Below, piece after piece: positions 53,714-64,000 of a stretch of DNA of 64,000 nucleotides; within the stretch, counting starts at the first letter, position 1, and the number at the start of each line of letters is the position of its first letter. The notes under the pieces were generated by a model that was not told the origin of the DNA, searched no databases, and saw only the letters and a program-made list of their open reading frames with translations. Origin of the DNA: Pharus latifolius (Eukaryota; Streptophyta; Magnoliopsida; Poales; Poaceae); assembly GCA_019359835.1 (NCBI GenBank), contig CM033330.1, forward strand, positions 4,342,501 through 4,406,500, written 5' to 3'. Position numbers and translations under genes: made by a program.

Positions 53714-55960
53714 TGACTCCAGTTTTTCTGTGATAGAAGTCGAAGTCAAAACTTGACCAAACTAAGTCTTAAACATCAATTCTTTAAAACTACCATTTAT
53801 TTTTTTTTTGGAACTATCATTTAACTTGAAAATCAATGATTTAGAGGGACCAATTAGTATTTTTTTTAGCATATCATGTCAATCATTTAAGTATTTAGAC
53901 TCTTAATTGGACAAGTTAAATGTCAAATGGGTTTCTACTTTCACTTTGGTGAGAAAAATTGGATAAGTAGGAAGAAAATCTCACCAATTGTGTCTTAATT
54001 TGAATTTTTTATGTTTTTTGGAAAAGTAATTTTCACCCCTAATCCTATATTTGTCAATTTTCCCGACAGATCTATGTTTTTCCATTTAAGTACTCATATA
54101 TGTTTGTAGGTTGTAATTATGCCTTTGTGTCATACACTTTCCTTTTCACAATTTAAGACTATATTTATTTTTCTATATTTCACAATATAAACCTAACTAC
54201 AATACCAATATATTATTTAGTACATGTTTTACTCCTTTATCCTCTCTGATATCTCTCATGGCCTCCACTAATATTCTTTCCACACACATCCAAACATTAT
54301 ATAATAGAGGCATTATTAGTTTATCATGATTATTTTCTCTCATTCATACTCTTAATTCGCATGTGAATAAAAAGTAAACTTATATTATGAATCAAAAGAA
54401 GTATTTCAACAATGAATGAATGACCATATAGAATGATGTTATTGCTTGCTTGCATGGACAATAACATGGTGTGATGGGCCAAAACTTACCATATCAAATT
54501 GTATTTTGCTAGTCAATTTTTGTAGTTAGCTGAAATTATTGTTAAAATTAACATAGTAATTTCAAATCACTTTGGAAAGAGAAATTTTGGTAGTAAGCTA
54601 TTACTCCTTTTTAAATTACCACATTGTATTGATCTATTTTATCCCAAAGATACCCGGTTCGCTCAAAATTTTACTCTCAACAATAGAATTTGACGGCAGG
54701 GATTTAGTTGCAACCATTTTACAAATATGGGAAAATGATTGACAAAAAAACGCTATGACGAAAATAAGTATAAATATGAGGATCTATCATGAGAATAACT
54801 CTCTAGACGTTTGTTTTGTTTCTAATACATTAACCACACTTTTTTCTTTCTAAAAAAATTAAAAAATAGGAAATATTTGTTAACCCCCCCCCCTCCCCCG
54901 TCTATTTGTGTTCTTGTTCATAAACTCATTTCAGATTCAAATTCGAATTAAACTAGTAATGATACTAGTTGATTTTATTTCAGATATACTAGCTGATTCT
55001 TGCAGTAAGCCATATAATAAGGAAAGGCTAGGAGGATTTTAAGGTCTTTGGCATTTACTATGGACAAGCGTTGGATGAGTGCAGCTAGGTAGAAAACAAA
55101 CACTCAGTCACTAAATCAAATACAAAGCTACTTTATGTGAATATTTTATGCAGGTGAGATGTTATCAACACAATCCACATGTTATTCATTTTCTAAATAT
55201 TAAGTGTATGTTAATTGTGTTTTGAACTAGCAGTTCACCTTCATATGATTAATTTATTCTATCAAGTGTATGCAAGTCATGTCACAACCAACACAATTTT
55301 CTCATTCGCATAAGCAACAACTTGTACTTGTTATACAACAATCGACCAACTATCTTTTATTATAATTGTCATATGTTATATAAGTTACTTAAAGTAAAAG
55401 TTATTGATTTGTATTTATCTCAAGGCTATTTTAATCGATATCTTTTCTTATGCAGGTGGTTAACAGTAAGGTGTTAAAAGCATATGAAGTGATGAAGATA
55501 TTTTACGTCATAGGAGGAGTTTGAAAGTGGAATATTTTACTTTTAATAATTATAGTTGGAACAAAATATATAGAGTTAGGAATATTATATATTGGCATAC
55601 ATTTGGTGTAAAGAAAAGTGATATTTTTCTCACAATTGTTTCAAATGTACTATATCAATTTTGGTTGGTTTTGTCAATTGAATAATTTGTGACCATTATG
55701 AATCCTGTCAATGGCTATATAAATCAAAGAATTCAATATAATATATAATTGTGCCATTTATCCATTTTTGATAATTTTGTTGCAAAATATGGTGTGATTT
55801 GTGTTAGGATAGTGTGCATATTATAGTTTAGTTGTTAAATTGTTGCCTAATTACTAAAAAATATATATTTAAAATTAATTATTGACACAATTCCCAGCAA
55901 TAAATTTACTACAAATAATCCACATATTCAAATTTGAATGTCTAAATTCTCAATGATAGA
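53714..55960. other. AT-rich intergenic DNA, no gene seen
   Basis: This is AT-rich sequence with long T-runs and a C-run at about 54882-54899. No ORF over 60 codons has a domain, and no RNA gene or element end is clear. Confidence 0.5.
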
Positions 55961-55982
55961 TCAGCTGGTAATAATTTATTTT

Positions 55983-56365
55983 AAATAGTTGTACAGTTTG
56001 CAATAATCTATTACAAGTGGACACACATGTGAGAAAAGTTCAAACTTTTCTAGCGACCTACAGCTGGAAATACTCTTTACCATTGGACCTACAACTAGGA
56101 AACAATATTTCAAATAGTTATACAGTTGGGAATAATATATTACAAGTGGACACACATATGGGAAAAGTTCAAACTTTTCAAGCGACGTACAGCTGAAAAT
56201 ACTCTTTGCCATTAGACCTACAGCTGGGAAAAAATATTTCAAATAATTATGCAGCTGGAAATAATATATTACAAGTGGACATACAGGTGGGAAAAGTTCA
56301 AATTTTCCAAGCGGACTACAGCTGGGAATACTCTTTGTCATTAGACCTACAGTTGGGAAAATCTT
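55983..56365. repeat. 129-bp tandem repeats, three copies
   Basis: Units begin at 55983, 56112 and 56241 with exactly 129 bp spacing. Each carries AAATAGTTATACAGTTGGGA-like and TTACAAGTGGACA(C/T)ACA-like blocks. Because 129 is a multiple of three, a 161-codon frame stays open on minus (55976-56461). It has no recognisable domain and I do not call it a gene. Confidence 0.92.
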
Positions 56366-56481
56366 TTCACAACATCTTTTCACCCAGCTGTAGTAAACCT
56401 TATTCTCAGCAGCTAAAGTGCTGCTAATATTAGTTTTTACCGGCTGCTCTACTGCTAGCATTGAAGTGCTATCTTATAGTG
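56366..56481 (-). repeat. CACTA-like transposon terminus
   Basis: On minus the block begins CACTATAAGATAGCAC at 56481, directly followed by the 129-bp repeats with CAGCTGGGAA words. Terminal CACTA plus subterminal repeats is the pattern of CACTA (En/Spm) elements. The matching other end was not found in the window. Confidence 0.5.
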
Positions 56482-58116
56482 TCCCCCGTTGCCTTGTCGC
56501 CACCTGTTGCTGGGTTACTACTGCCGGAGAAATTAAGGTGAAGACTAGATCAATTTCAAATGATTATATTTAAGAGAGGGGTTTCATATAATAGTAAAAA
56601 AATGTATTCAAAATAAGAAAAAAAAAATGAGTACCAACTACTAACAAATTATAAAAACCCCGAAAGATATTACGCGAGTTTGCAAAGCAAAAGCCATTTG
56701 GTGGTGAAGAATACAGAAAGCAAGGGCATTAGCTTAAATTAATGTATTTGGAATTTTAGGTCATGCATGCAAATCATTGGCGACAATCTTTTGATGTCAT
56801 TTGATGATCGAACGGTTAGATCTTGCTGGACTGACTGCTTATTCGAAGATGGACGACTAAGATCTTGGTACCACGTGTCCACAGAGGCCAAATACATTCT
56901 TGGTCAGGTACCTCTTGCAAATTTGCCAGCCTCGTCTACTATTCTCCAAACGCGAACCACCCTTTCCGCAGCGGCACCGAATTCCGGTGATCGCCGCCGT
57001 CCAGCCGCCGCCATCTGTTTCGCCACGGGAGACATCACCGGTCATCCATGCAGTCTTGAGTCTTGACATCTTTCTTTTTTCTTTAGAGTTTAGATTATGA
57101 ATAGTATTCACAGTAAGAATTGCGAAAATTGTTGGAGGTTGAAGAATGATCTGAGGTCACACGGGAGTTTTCTTAAATCATATTATAGGTCATTGCTTAA
57201 AGAGCTTATAATATGTGTTAAGACTGGGAGAATTTTAGTCTACAATGTGGTTAAGACTGAAATTTTTTGCTCAACAACCAATAAAATGTGGTCTTTTCAA
57301 ATTTCCTTGTAATTATTGAGATCTAAGATTCATTTTCATAGTTGTTACTTACCAATGATGCTATTATGTATCGATTTTACAATGCTCATAAGGGCAATTG
57401 TTAGGGTAAGCACCAATATCATGTTGTAAAATAGCTCTTTTTCCCTTCTTAATGAATTGGAAAACAGCTCTCGTGCTTTCCACTTTGGAAAAAACAAAAT
57501 TTGGGACAGTTGTAATATAATGTATGTTATGTTTTGAACATTTGTTACATTTCCATGAATGCAGTTAGGATCTTAGTTTGATCCCATATGGTCAAATTCC
57601 GCAATCCACCAGTATTACAAGGAGTACAGGTAGAACAAAAGCCAGGCGAGGACACTATCAAGGAGCAGCTGCAAGATTTGTCCTGATGAGGTGGAGGTGC
57701 AGCAGCAGTGGAAGGGGTGCAAGGAGTAAGGTACTTTTGGTTTTGTGTGGAGTTTACATCTTTCACTACTACATTATACCAGCTGTTCTGCAAATGATTA
57801 TTTCTCTGATGCTAATTTGACTTGGCATGGTTTTTGCCTTGATATTGTTCTTGCAGGAAATGGAGTTTCCAATTTGGATTGACTGGGGAAAAATACTACT
57901 GTTGATGCAGATTTGTCCTGAAAGCCAGCTAAAAGGAAACTACTTTACGCATCCAGATTCAACAAACCGCGTGCATCGTTGTATTGATTTGGTTGCTTTT
58001 TCAGTCACTGTCATCATTTCATTATACGACTTGACTTCCATTGCCTTGCGTAATTCATCTTCTCTTTACATGCTTTTTTTTGGAATTGAAACACTTTCTC
58101 CTAACGAGGACCCAAA
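56482..58116 (+). other. Upstream region of the NB-ARC gene
   Basis: It contains a GC-rich patch (56935-57060) homologous to 24180-24330. Possible untranslated exons follow further down (about 57570-57730, ahead of a GTAGAACAA/GTAAGG-type context). The short ORFs (56767-57066, 57827-58231) look like leader or intron text. No promoter can be fixed. Confidence 0.45.
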
Positions 58117-59607
58117 ATGGAGATGCTTATTACTGCAGTCACAGGCGATCTTGTCAGCCGATTCATCTCCTTCCTGGCAGAGAAGCATGGGGAGCAGACA
58201 ACAGCAGTGGAGGAGGACCTCGAAAGGCTGAAGCGTGTGTTGCTAAGGATCCATACCGTCGTCGAGGAGGCGGTGGGGCGGCACATCTCAAACCGAGGAA
58301 TGCTCCTGCAGCTCAAGATGCTCATGGAGGGCATGTACCTTGGGTACTATGTGCTCGACATGTTCAAGTTTGAAGCACCTGAAGAAGAGGAAGAACTCAA
58401 ATGTGGTAAGATGAGTAGTCAAACTGGTCAATTTTTCAACATGTCATTGTTTAATCCAGCCAAGCGCCTTTGTTTTGCTAACGCCACAAGAAAGAGCATG
58501 ATATCATTTGGCGGTGAGAGCACAACCAAGGTGAAAAGTGTGCTTGGAAGTTTAGAAACTGATATTGCTGATATAAGCGAGTTTGTCATGCTATTAGGCA
58601 GCTGCCCTCGCTTGCCGCGACAACCTTATAGCACTTATCTGTTCATGGATAAGTGCATGTTTGGTCGACTCACGGAGAAAGAGCAAGTCATCGACTTCTT
58701 ACTACATGATGATACATATAGTTCTCCAAATTTGGGCATCCTTCCGATTGTTGGATCTCACAGAGTCGGGAAGAAAACTCTTGTCGAGCACGCTTGCAGA
58801 GACGAGAGGGTGCGCAATCACTTCCAACATGTTGAGTTCTTCAAAGGAGAGGATCTTCTGGGTGGAGAATTATTCGTGAACTTCATGTCCACTTCACAAA
58901 AGTGTGTGCTCATTGTTGAATTCAAGTGGGATGTGGATGTCGAGGCATGGCAAAGCTTCCAATCATCTTTGCACAAGGTGCCAAGTGGGAGCAAAGTGAT
59001 AATCATGGGCAGAACAGATGATGTTATCAAGTGGGGAACAACAAGACCAATTAGGCTCAAGAACTTGTCTCAAGAGGAGTACTGGTACTACTTCAAGTCA
59101 CTTGCCTTTGGAAGCATGAATCCAAATGATCATCCCAAGCTGGCATCACTGGGTATGCAATTGGCAAGAGAGCTCAAAGAATCATTTCTCGGCGCGAACA
59201 TATTAGGCGAGATACTAAGAGATAATCCTGATGCCCAACTCTGGTGCTCCATCTTGATGAGCATAAGGGAGATGGTTGAGAAGAACTTCTTCCTCTTCGG
59301 CGAACATCCTGAAGATCTTCTGGAGAAGAACCACCATGTTGACATGGCCAAAATGGCTTTCATGCGAAGTAGAGGGTGCCTAGTGTCTGATCTTAGAGAA
59401 GCTGGCACCATTGTGCAAGGTGAGCTACCCGAGTTAACATCTCAAGGACTAATAATGTGTGACCTGGTTCCTTTCGAAGAGAAGTTTGATGTGCTGGTGT
59501 GGAGGTCTCGCATACCGCCTTGGTGTAACTATGTAGCTACATTTGTGAAGCAGAAGCCACGGCGCACTCTTGCAAGGAAGAAGAACCTAGCAACAGTAAA
59601 AGAGTGA
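58117..59607 (+). CDS. NB-ARC protein without LRR (Rx-type N-terminus)
   Basis: A single open frame of 496 residues. Residues 1-80 (MEMLITAVTGDLVSRFISFL, EEDLERLKRVLLRIHTVVEE) fit the coiled-coil Rx-type N-terminus of plant resistance proteins. The P-loop is GSHRVGKKT at 213-221. The kinase-2 region (CVLIVEFKWDVD, 263-274) lacks the usual pair of Asp after the hydrophobic strand. RNBS-B is GSKVIIMGRTDDV at 291-303, followed by LKNLSQEEYWYYFKSLAFG. A GLPL-like helix may be LARELKESFLGANILG. There is no MHD motif and no leucine-rich repeat, so the protein ends soon after the nucleotide-binding fold. It may be a signalling-impaired or accessory homologue. An earlier start is possible, but ATG at 58117 gives the family-typical N-terminus. 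Confidence 0.85.
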   Translation: MEMLITAVTGDLVSRFISFLAEKHGEQTTAVEEDLERLKRVLLRIHTVVEEAVGRHISNRGMLLQLKMLMEGMYLGYYVLDMFKFEAPEEEEELKCGKMSSQTGQFFNMSLFNPAKRLCFANATRKSMISFGGESTTKVKSVLGSLETDIADISEFVMLLGSCPRLPRQPYSTYLFMDKCMFGRLTEKEQVIDFLLHDDTYSSPNLGILPIVGSHRVGKKTLVEHACRDERVRNHFQHVEFFKGEDLLGGELFVNFMSTSQKCVLIVEFKWDVDVEAWQSFQSSLHKVPSGSKVIIMGRTDDVIKWGTTRPIRLKNLSQEEYWYYFKSLAFGSMNPNDHPKLASLGMQLARELKESFLGANILGEILRDNPDAQLWCSILMSIREMVEKNFFLFGEHPEDLLEKNHHVDMAKMAFMRSRGCLVSDLREAGTIVQGELPELTSQGLIMCDLVPFEEKFDVLVWRSRIPPWCNYVATFVKQKPRRTLARKKNLATVKE

Positions 59608-59737
59608 GTTTGTAATTTTTCTGATACATGTCGCTAATCTAATATAACCGTCAAAATTGAATTGAGGGCAAACTGAAACTTATTGTAAAAACTACTAGTG
59701 GTAAATTAAAAAATTTTTAAGGTTTGTGTAATCCCCT

Positions 59738-59853
59738 TGTTAGGAACTCAATTAATGAATTATATTAGAATTGGAACCAAATATATATAAGATACAGACT
59801 AAATGGGTATCGTAGGTCATATGCATAAACAACTACACACATATATATATACA
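59738..59853 (-). repeat. Probable 3' LTR of the decayed copia element
   Basis: TGTTAGGAACTC to ATATATACA, about 116 bp, similar in size to the LTRs of the 17.5-kb element. On minus a purine run (GAGTTTGAGGGGGTA at about 59858-59875) precedes it. The boundaries are approximate because the second LTR is not in the window. Confidence 0.55.
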
Positions 59854-59875
59854 TATATAAATAATACCCCCTCAA

Positions 59876-61500
59876 ACTCAAGGTGGATCCGGAGGATCGA
59901 AAACATTGAGTTTGGAGAGATGAAATCGATATTGCTCATGAGTCTGGGTCTTGGTGAAGAAATTAGCAACCTAAAACTCAGATAGTACATACTGAAGAGC
60001 AATAGTTAACTATTATAATGAGAGCGTGTGAAAGAAACATTCACACTAATGTGCTTTGTCAACTCATACTAGACTGGATCATTGGCAATCTAAATGACAC
60101 TGGTATTGTCACATAGGAGAGGCGTAGGAGCAATACATGACACATCAAAATTAACCAATAGCCAACAAAGTAAGATAATCTCTGAGGTAACATAAGCCAA
60201 AATTCAAAGTTCTGCCTCAGCATTGGAGCGTGATACCACAAGCTATTTCTTGGGCTTCCATGTAAGAAGAGAAGTATCAAGAAATATGTAATAGCCAGTA
60301 ATGGATCGGCACTCAATAGGATCATTTGCCCAAGTAGAATCAGAATAAGCATGAAGTTAAGGCTGACTTGAACGAGCATAAAAAAGGTGACGAGAAATAG
60401 TCCCACGTAGATAGCACAACACACAAAGCAGGTGACCATAGTGAACTGTTGTGGGAGCACTAACAAACTGACTGAGCATATGTACAACGTGAGCAATATC
60501 TGACCAGGTGATAGCAAGGTAGATAAGACTCCCAACAATGTGATGATAGCGAAAATGATCCTCGAGGGGAGTGCCATCAATGAGACGAAGTTAAAGATGA
60601 AGCTCCATAGGAGTAGCAGCAATCTGTGTATCAGTAAGTCCAGATCGAACAAACACATCCTAAACATAACGCTGCTGAGAAAGATAGTAGCCATCATTAG
60701 TAGAGGTAACCTCAATTCCTAGAAAATAACCAAAAGGCCCCAAGTCAGACATCATGAACTGCTCACTAAGACGTTGTTTCACAAAAGGAACGTATTCCGC
60801 ATCATTTCCAGTAATCAACATATCATCCACATATAGAAAAATCAAAGTGCGACCATGTGTAGATGTGTGAATGAACAAAGTGGGATCATAATCACTAGAA
60901 GAGAAACCAGCAGCTAAAACCACTAAATGAAAACGCTCAAATCAGGCAAGAGGAGCCTGTTTGAAGCCATAAAGAACATGGCAAAGACAACAAACACGCC
61001 CAATAGGAGCCACAACTCTCGGAAGTGGCTTCATATAAACCTCTTTCTTTAGATCATCATAAAGAAAAGACATTCTTCACATCCATCTGAGAAATAGTCC
61101 AAGAAAGAATAGCAATCACAGCAACCAAAGTGTGTACAGTAGTCATGTGAGCAACCGGAGCAAATACCTCATCATAATCATGGTCATACTCCTACTGAAA
61201 ACCTCGAGCAACAAGGCGAACCTTGCAGCACTCCATAGAACTATCAGATTTTGTGTTGACTTTAAATACCCACTTGTAGGTGATGGGAACAACTTAAGTA
61301 GGTAACAGAATAAGATTCTAAGTGTTAGTACGATCCAAAGCAGTAAGCTCCTCAGACATAGTCAACTGCCACTCAGGGATAATGCTAGCCTCTTAGTAGG
61401 TACATGACTCATACACAACACTAGCAGTAATAAGACTATAACGATTAAGAGCAACAATAGTACTGTGATCCCAAAGAGCATACCGAGAAGTAGGAATCGA
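59876..61500 (-). pseudogene. RT and RNase H of the decayed copia element
   Basis: RT motifs include FLYVDDMLITGND (YVDD at 60822-60833), KQRLSEQFMMSDLGPFGYFL and STNDGYYLSQQRYV before a stop at 60660. RNase H text continues in other frames to about 59890. Upstream RT text (61000-61400) is only recognisable in pieces because of multiple stops and frameshifts. Confidence 0.85.
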
Positions 61501-62995
61501 CGATATAGGCGACGGATCATCAGTAAGAGCATCATCAGTATTGGTCACATCATTAGAGGGAGGAAGTGCAGAGGCTGAGGATCAGTAGTAGTTGGAACTC
61601 TAGGATGATGAGTATAGTGGAGTGGGAATGGAGGCATATCCAATGGTGGAGACACATCGAGAGGTTGAGGTGAAGACTCAACAAAGGATGACATATATGT
61701 GGATGGAATAGGAGGGAGGTAGAGAAATATGATGGACTCTGTGGGAGAGGTAAATCGAGTAGTAGAAGAGAAGTAATAGGGTCGATCCTCAACAAAAGAG
61801 ACATCACAGGAGATACGTATACGCCGAGAAGAGGGATCATAGCAATGATAGCCTTTATGCTCAAGACTATATCCCAGAAAAACACACTGAACAGACTGAG
61901 CAGGTAACTTGGTACACTCAGATGGTGCAAGTAGAACATAACACGTACACTCGAAAACTCGAAGATGAGCATAACCCGGAGGAGCTAAAAATAAGACCTT
62001 GCCAAGACAGTTGCCATGAAGGTGAGAAGACTAAACAGCTGTAGAAACGAACTCAACCCAAAAATGATGAGGAACATGAGATACAATCAAAAGAGTACGA
62101 GCAGTCTTAGTAATATGACGGTGTTTGCGTTCAGCAACACCATTTTCAGTATGAGCACCCGGATAGGAGAGTTGAGGAAGGGTCCCCCAACAGAAAGAAA
62201 TTAACGAAAAGTAGTGGACAAAAACTCACCACCAGAATCAGAACAAAAAACCTGAATAGCAGTGGAAAATTGTGTATAAATCATACGAGAAAAGACTGAT
62301 AAATTGATAATACCTGAGAATGATGTTTCATAAAGTAGACCCAAGTATAACGAAAAAAATTATCAATAAAAATAACATAATACTTATGTCCACCTTTTCA
62401 AACAAAAGAAGTACGGTCCCAAACATCAGAATGAACTAAAGCAAAAGGAGGACTAGACTTAGAGGTATTAAAAGAATACAAGAGTTGTAGCTGTTTACCA
62501 AACTTACAACCTGTACAATAAAAACTGGTGTCAATAGATACATGACCTAAAACATCCTAATGAACTAGTGTAGAAAGACTAGTGCCACATAAATGACCTA
62601 GTCAATGATGCCACTGTGGAAAACTGGCGGAATATGTGGAAGTGATCAAGAGTGTAGAGTCCCTTAGAGCCTCTACAGCGATGGCCAGTACCAATGAAAG
62701 TTCTTATACGACGATCCTATACAAAGCAAGTAGAGTCATCAAACCCAACAAAACAGTTCATATCAGTAATATGTCCAACAGACATAAGATTCATAGATAG
62801 CTGGGGCACAAGAGACACATCCGAAACAATAAAGTGAGGAGTGACAAAAGGAGCTCTGATGGGTAATCGTGCAGGAAGTGCCATTTACTGTCTGAACACA
62901 GGCGCCATCTGTAATAGGCTGACATGACACTAGCTAAGAGTCATCTAATGTCATATGAAAGGATGCTCCAGAATCCAAAACCCAAGTAGAATTAG
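61501..62995 (-). pseudogene. Protease and integrase of the decayed copia element
   Basis: STWVLDSGASFHMTL ends at a stop at 62934, with the catalytic Asp codon near 62973-62975. Integrase is scattered over frames between 61980 and 62700. Only short motifs are readable, among them minus-strand text for the conserved NG..ER.HR segment near 62125. Confidence 0.7.
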
Positions 62996-63141
62996 TACCT
63001 GACGCAGAAGTAGATGCAGTGGCAAGACTAGCAGACCCACCAGAAGGGGTTTCAGGGGAGGTATGCTGTTCAATGAGAATCTGAAGAGCACTCATCTGAG
63101 TCTGAAGATGAATGAGCTGAGTAGCAAGTGGCTCCAAAGTA

Positions 63142-63988
63142 CTAACAGAAACTGGGGAAGATGCAACAGCAGTACCACGACGACGATGTACACAGTGGCT
63201 TCAACTTAGAATGTAATTTGAAACACCACTGTACACGATGACCAGGTTTCTTGCAATGAGAGCAGATAACCTGGGTGGAGGAAGATGCTGGAACAACAAG
63301 GATGAATCCGTCTGGTGGGAAGACGCTAGAACAGTATATTGCGATAACACAGAAAACTAGTAAGGGAGCGAAGTCGAGTCTCCTCAGCAATCAAAGCAGC
63401 TAGAGCCTCAGCCATGGTGGAGAGTATGGTATGCCCAAGGAGTTGAGCTCAAATGGGTTCAAACTCAGTGCGAAGGCGCATGACAAAATCAAATATAAGG
63501 TTCTGCTCATCATATCACTCCTTAACTGCACACCCAGTATAACCAAAGTAAGCAGAGAGCACCATAGAGTCCAACTGACGAGAGATACACGTGAAGGCAT
63601 TATAGAAATCCTCGATGGACTGATCCTGTTGCTGCATAGCCTAAAGATTCTGTCAAAGAGAGAAGTGAAGTGCCTCACTGCTCGACTGGTAACTACACTG
63701 AAGATACTCCCACATCAGTCTAGATGAGGGTGGATCAATAAAGCTCATCCGAATGTATATCTCAGTGTTGTGACACAATATATTCATAACACGATCATCA
63801 CTAGCATGCCAGGTTTGAGCAACAGCTGCCTCAGTCTGCTTCGTGGGAGGATTTGCAGTGAGGAACGATAGAAGACCAATGAACCTGAGAAGCATGTGAA
63901 CTGAAGAAACCTACTCCCGATAATTCTGACCATTTAACTTAATATCGGAAGCTAAAAGAACGCCACCAAGAATACCACTCAAGGCCAT
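63142..63988 (-). pseudogene. gag of the decayed copia element
   Basis: The ATG at 63988 starts ALSGILGGVLLASDIKLNGQ, followed by a stop in NYRE. Further open pieces read HASDDRVMNILCHN and PPSSRLMWEYLQCSYQSSSE, a UBN2-type gag. The knuckle CSHCKKPGHRVQWC (in 63142-63390) is complete. Confidence 0.85.
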
Positions 63989-64000
63989 GACAGTACAGGA

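Larger units (their letters stand above)
59738..64000 (-). mobile_element. Decayed Ty1/copia element, 5' end beyond window
   Basis: It has the same order and closely related protein text as the element at 17500-22439 (for example DSGASFHM, YVDDMLITGND and SDLGPFGYFLGIEVTS), but with many more stops. The gag ATG is at 63988 and the 5' LTR lies past the window end. Confidence 0.93.

Noticed and set aside
55976..56461. 161-residue minus-strand ORF with three 43-residue repeats
   Set aside because: It follows the 129-bp DNA repeats, has no domain and no promoter context. It is treated as a by-product of the tandem repeats.
56767..57066. 99-residue ORF upstream of the NB-ARC gene
   Set aside because: No domain. 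The region matches 24180-24330, which is not open in the same frame, so coding is unlikely.
57827..58231. 134-residue ORF overlapping the NB-ARC start
   Set aside because: It overlaps the NB-ARC frame and reads as leader or intron text.

Overview
This window is plant nuclear DNA, most likely from a grass and probably rice (Oryza) or a close relative. The reasons are a GT-AG intron-rich kinase gene with a GC-rich first exon, plant LTR retrotransposons with initiator-Met tRNA primer sites, a PIF/Harbinger transposon with the two-ORF layout common in rice, a nitrate-transporter fragment that reads like grass NRT2, and a single-exon NB-ARC gene of a type common in rice. The species is inferred, not shown. 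There are no bacterial operons, CRISPR arrays, rRNA genes or recognisable tRNA genes.

Layout. 1-5635: an almost complete, decayed Ty3/gypsy element (A) whose 5' LTR is cut by the window start. 7069-11525: a decayed PIF/Harbinger DNA transposon with both ORFs. 11775-23519: an intact-looking but probably catalytically impaired ACT-domain Raf-like kinase gene (STY8/STY46 type) on the + strand. A 4.9-kb Ty1/copia element (17500-22439, minus strand, TSD ATCGC) sits in the intron between the HRD and DFG exons. 25017-25999: an RRM fragment followed by an NRT2 nitrate-transporter pseudogene. 26-34 kb: AT-rich DNA with tandem duplications and a solo copia LTR (28196-29885).

34225-53708 is a nest. A very long minus-strand solo LTR (TGTAAC...CTCACA, TSD ATATA) was hit by a SIRE-like copia element (35033-44612, TSD CCCTC), a foldback MULE-type MITE (47856-48334, 10-bp TSD) and a non-autonomous gypsy element (49609-53501, TSD CAAGC). 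The right LTR of the SIRE-like element contains a solo LTR (42639-43437) of the same family as the last element. 55983-56481: three 129-bp tandem repeats ending in a CACTA-like terminus. 58117-59607: a 496-residue NB-ARC protein gene without an LRR. 59738-64000: a strongly decayed copia element related to the one at 17.5 kb and cut by the window end.

Function. Only two loci look like possible host protein genes: the kinase and the NB-ARC gene. Most of the rest is transposable elements or their debris. The kinase gene has three notable features: a transposon end about 130 bp upstream of its TATA box, a retrotransposon within 40 bp of an acceptor site, and a Gly in place of the catalytic HRD Asp. 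I found no clearly new biological system. The strongest leads are the kinase change, the nested 5.5-kb solo LTR, the palindrome cluster in the SIRE-like LTRs, the 14-bp phased array in the Harbinger element and the long foldback MITE.
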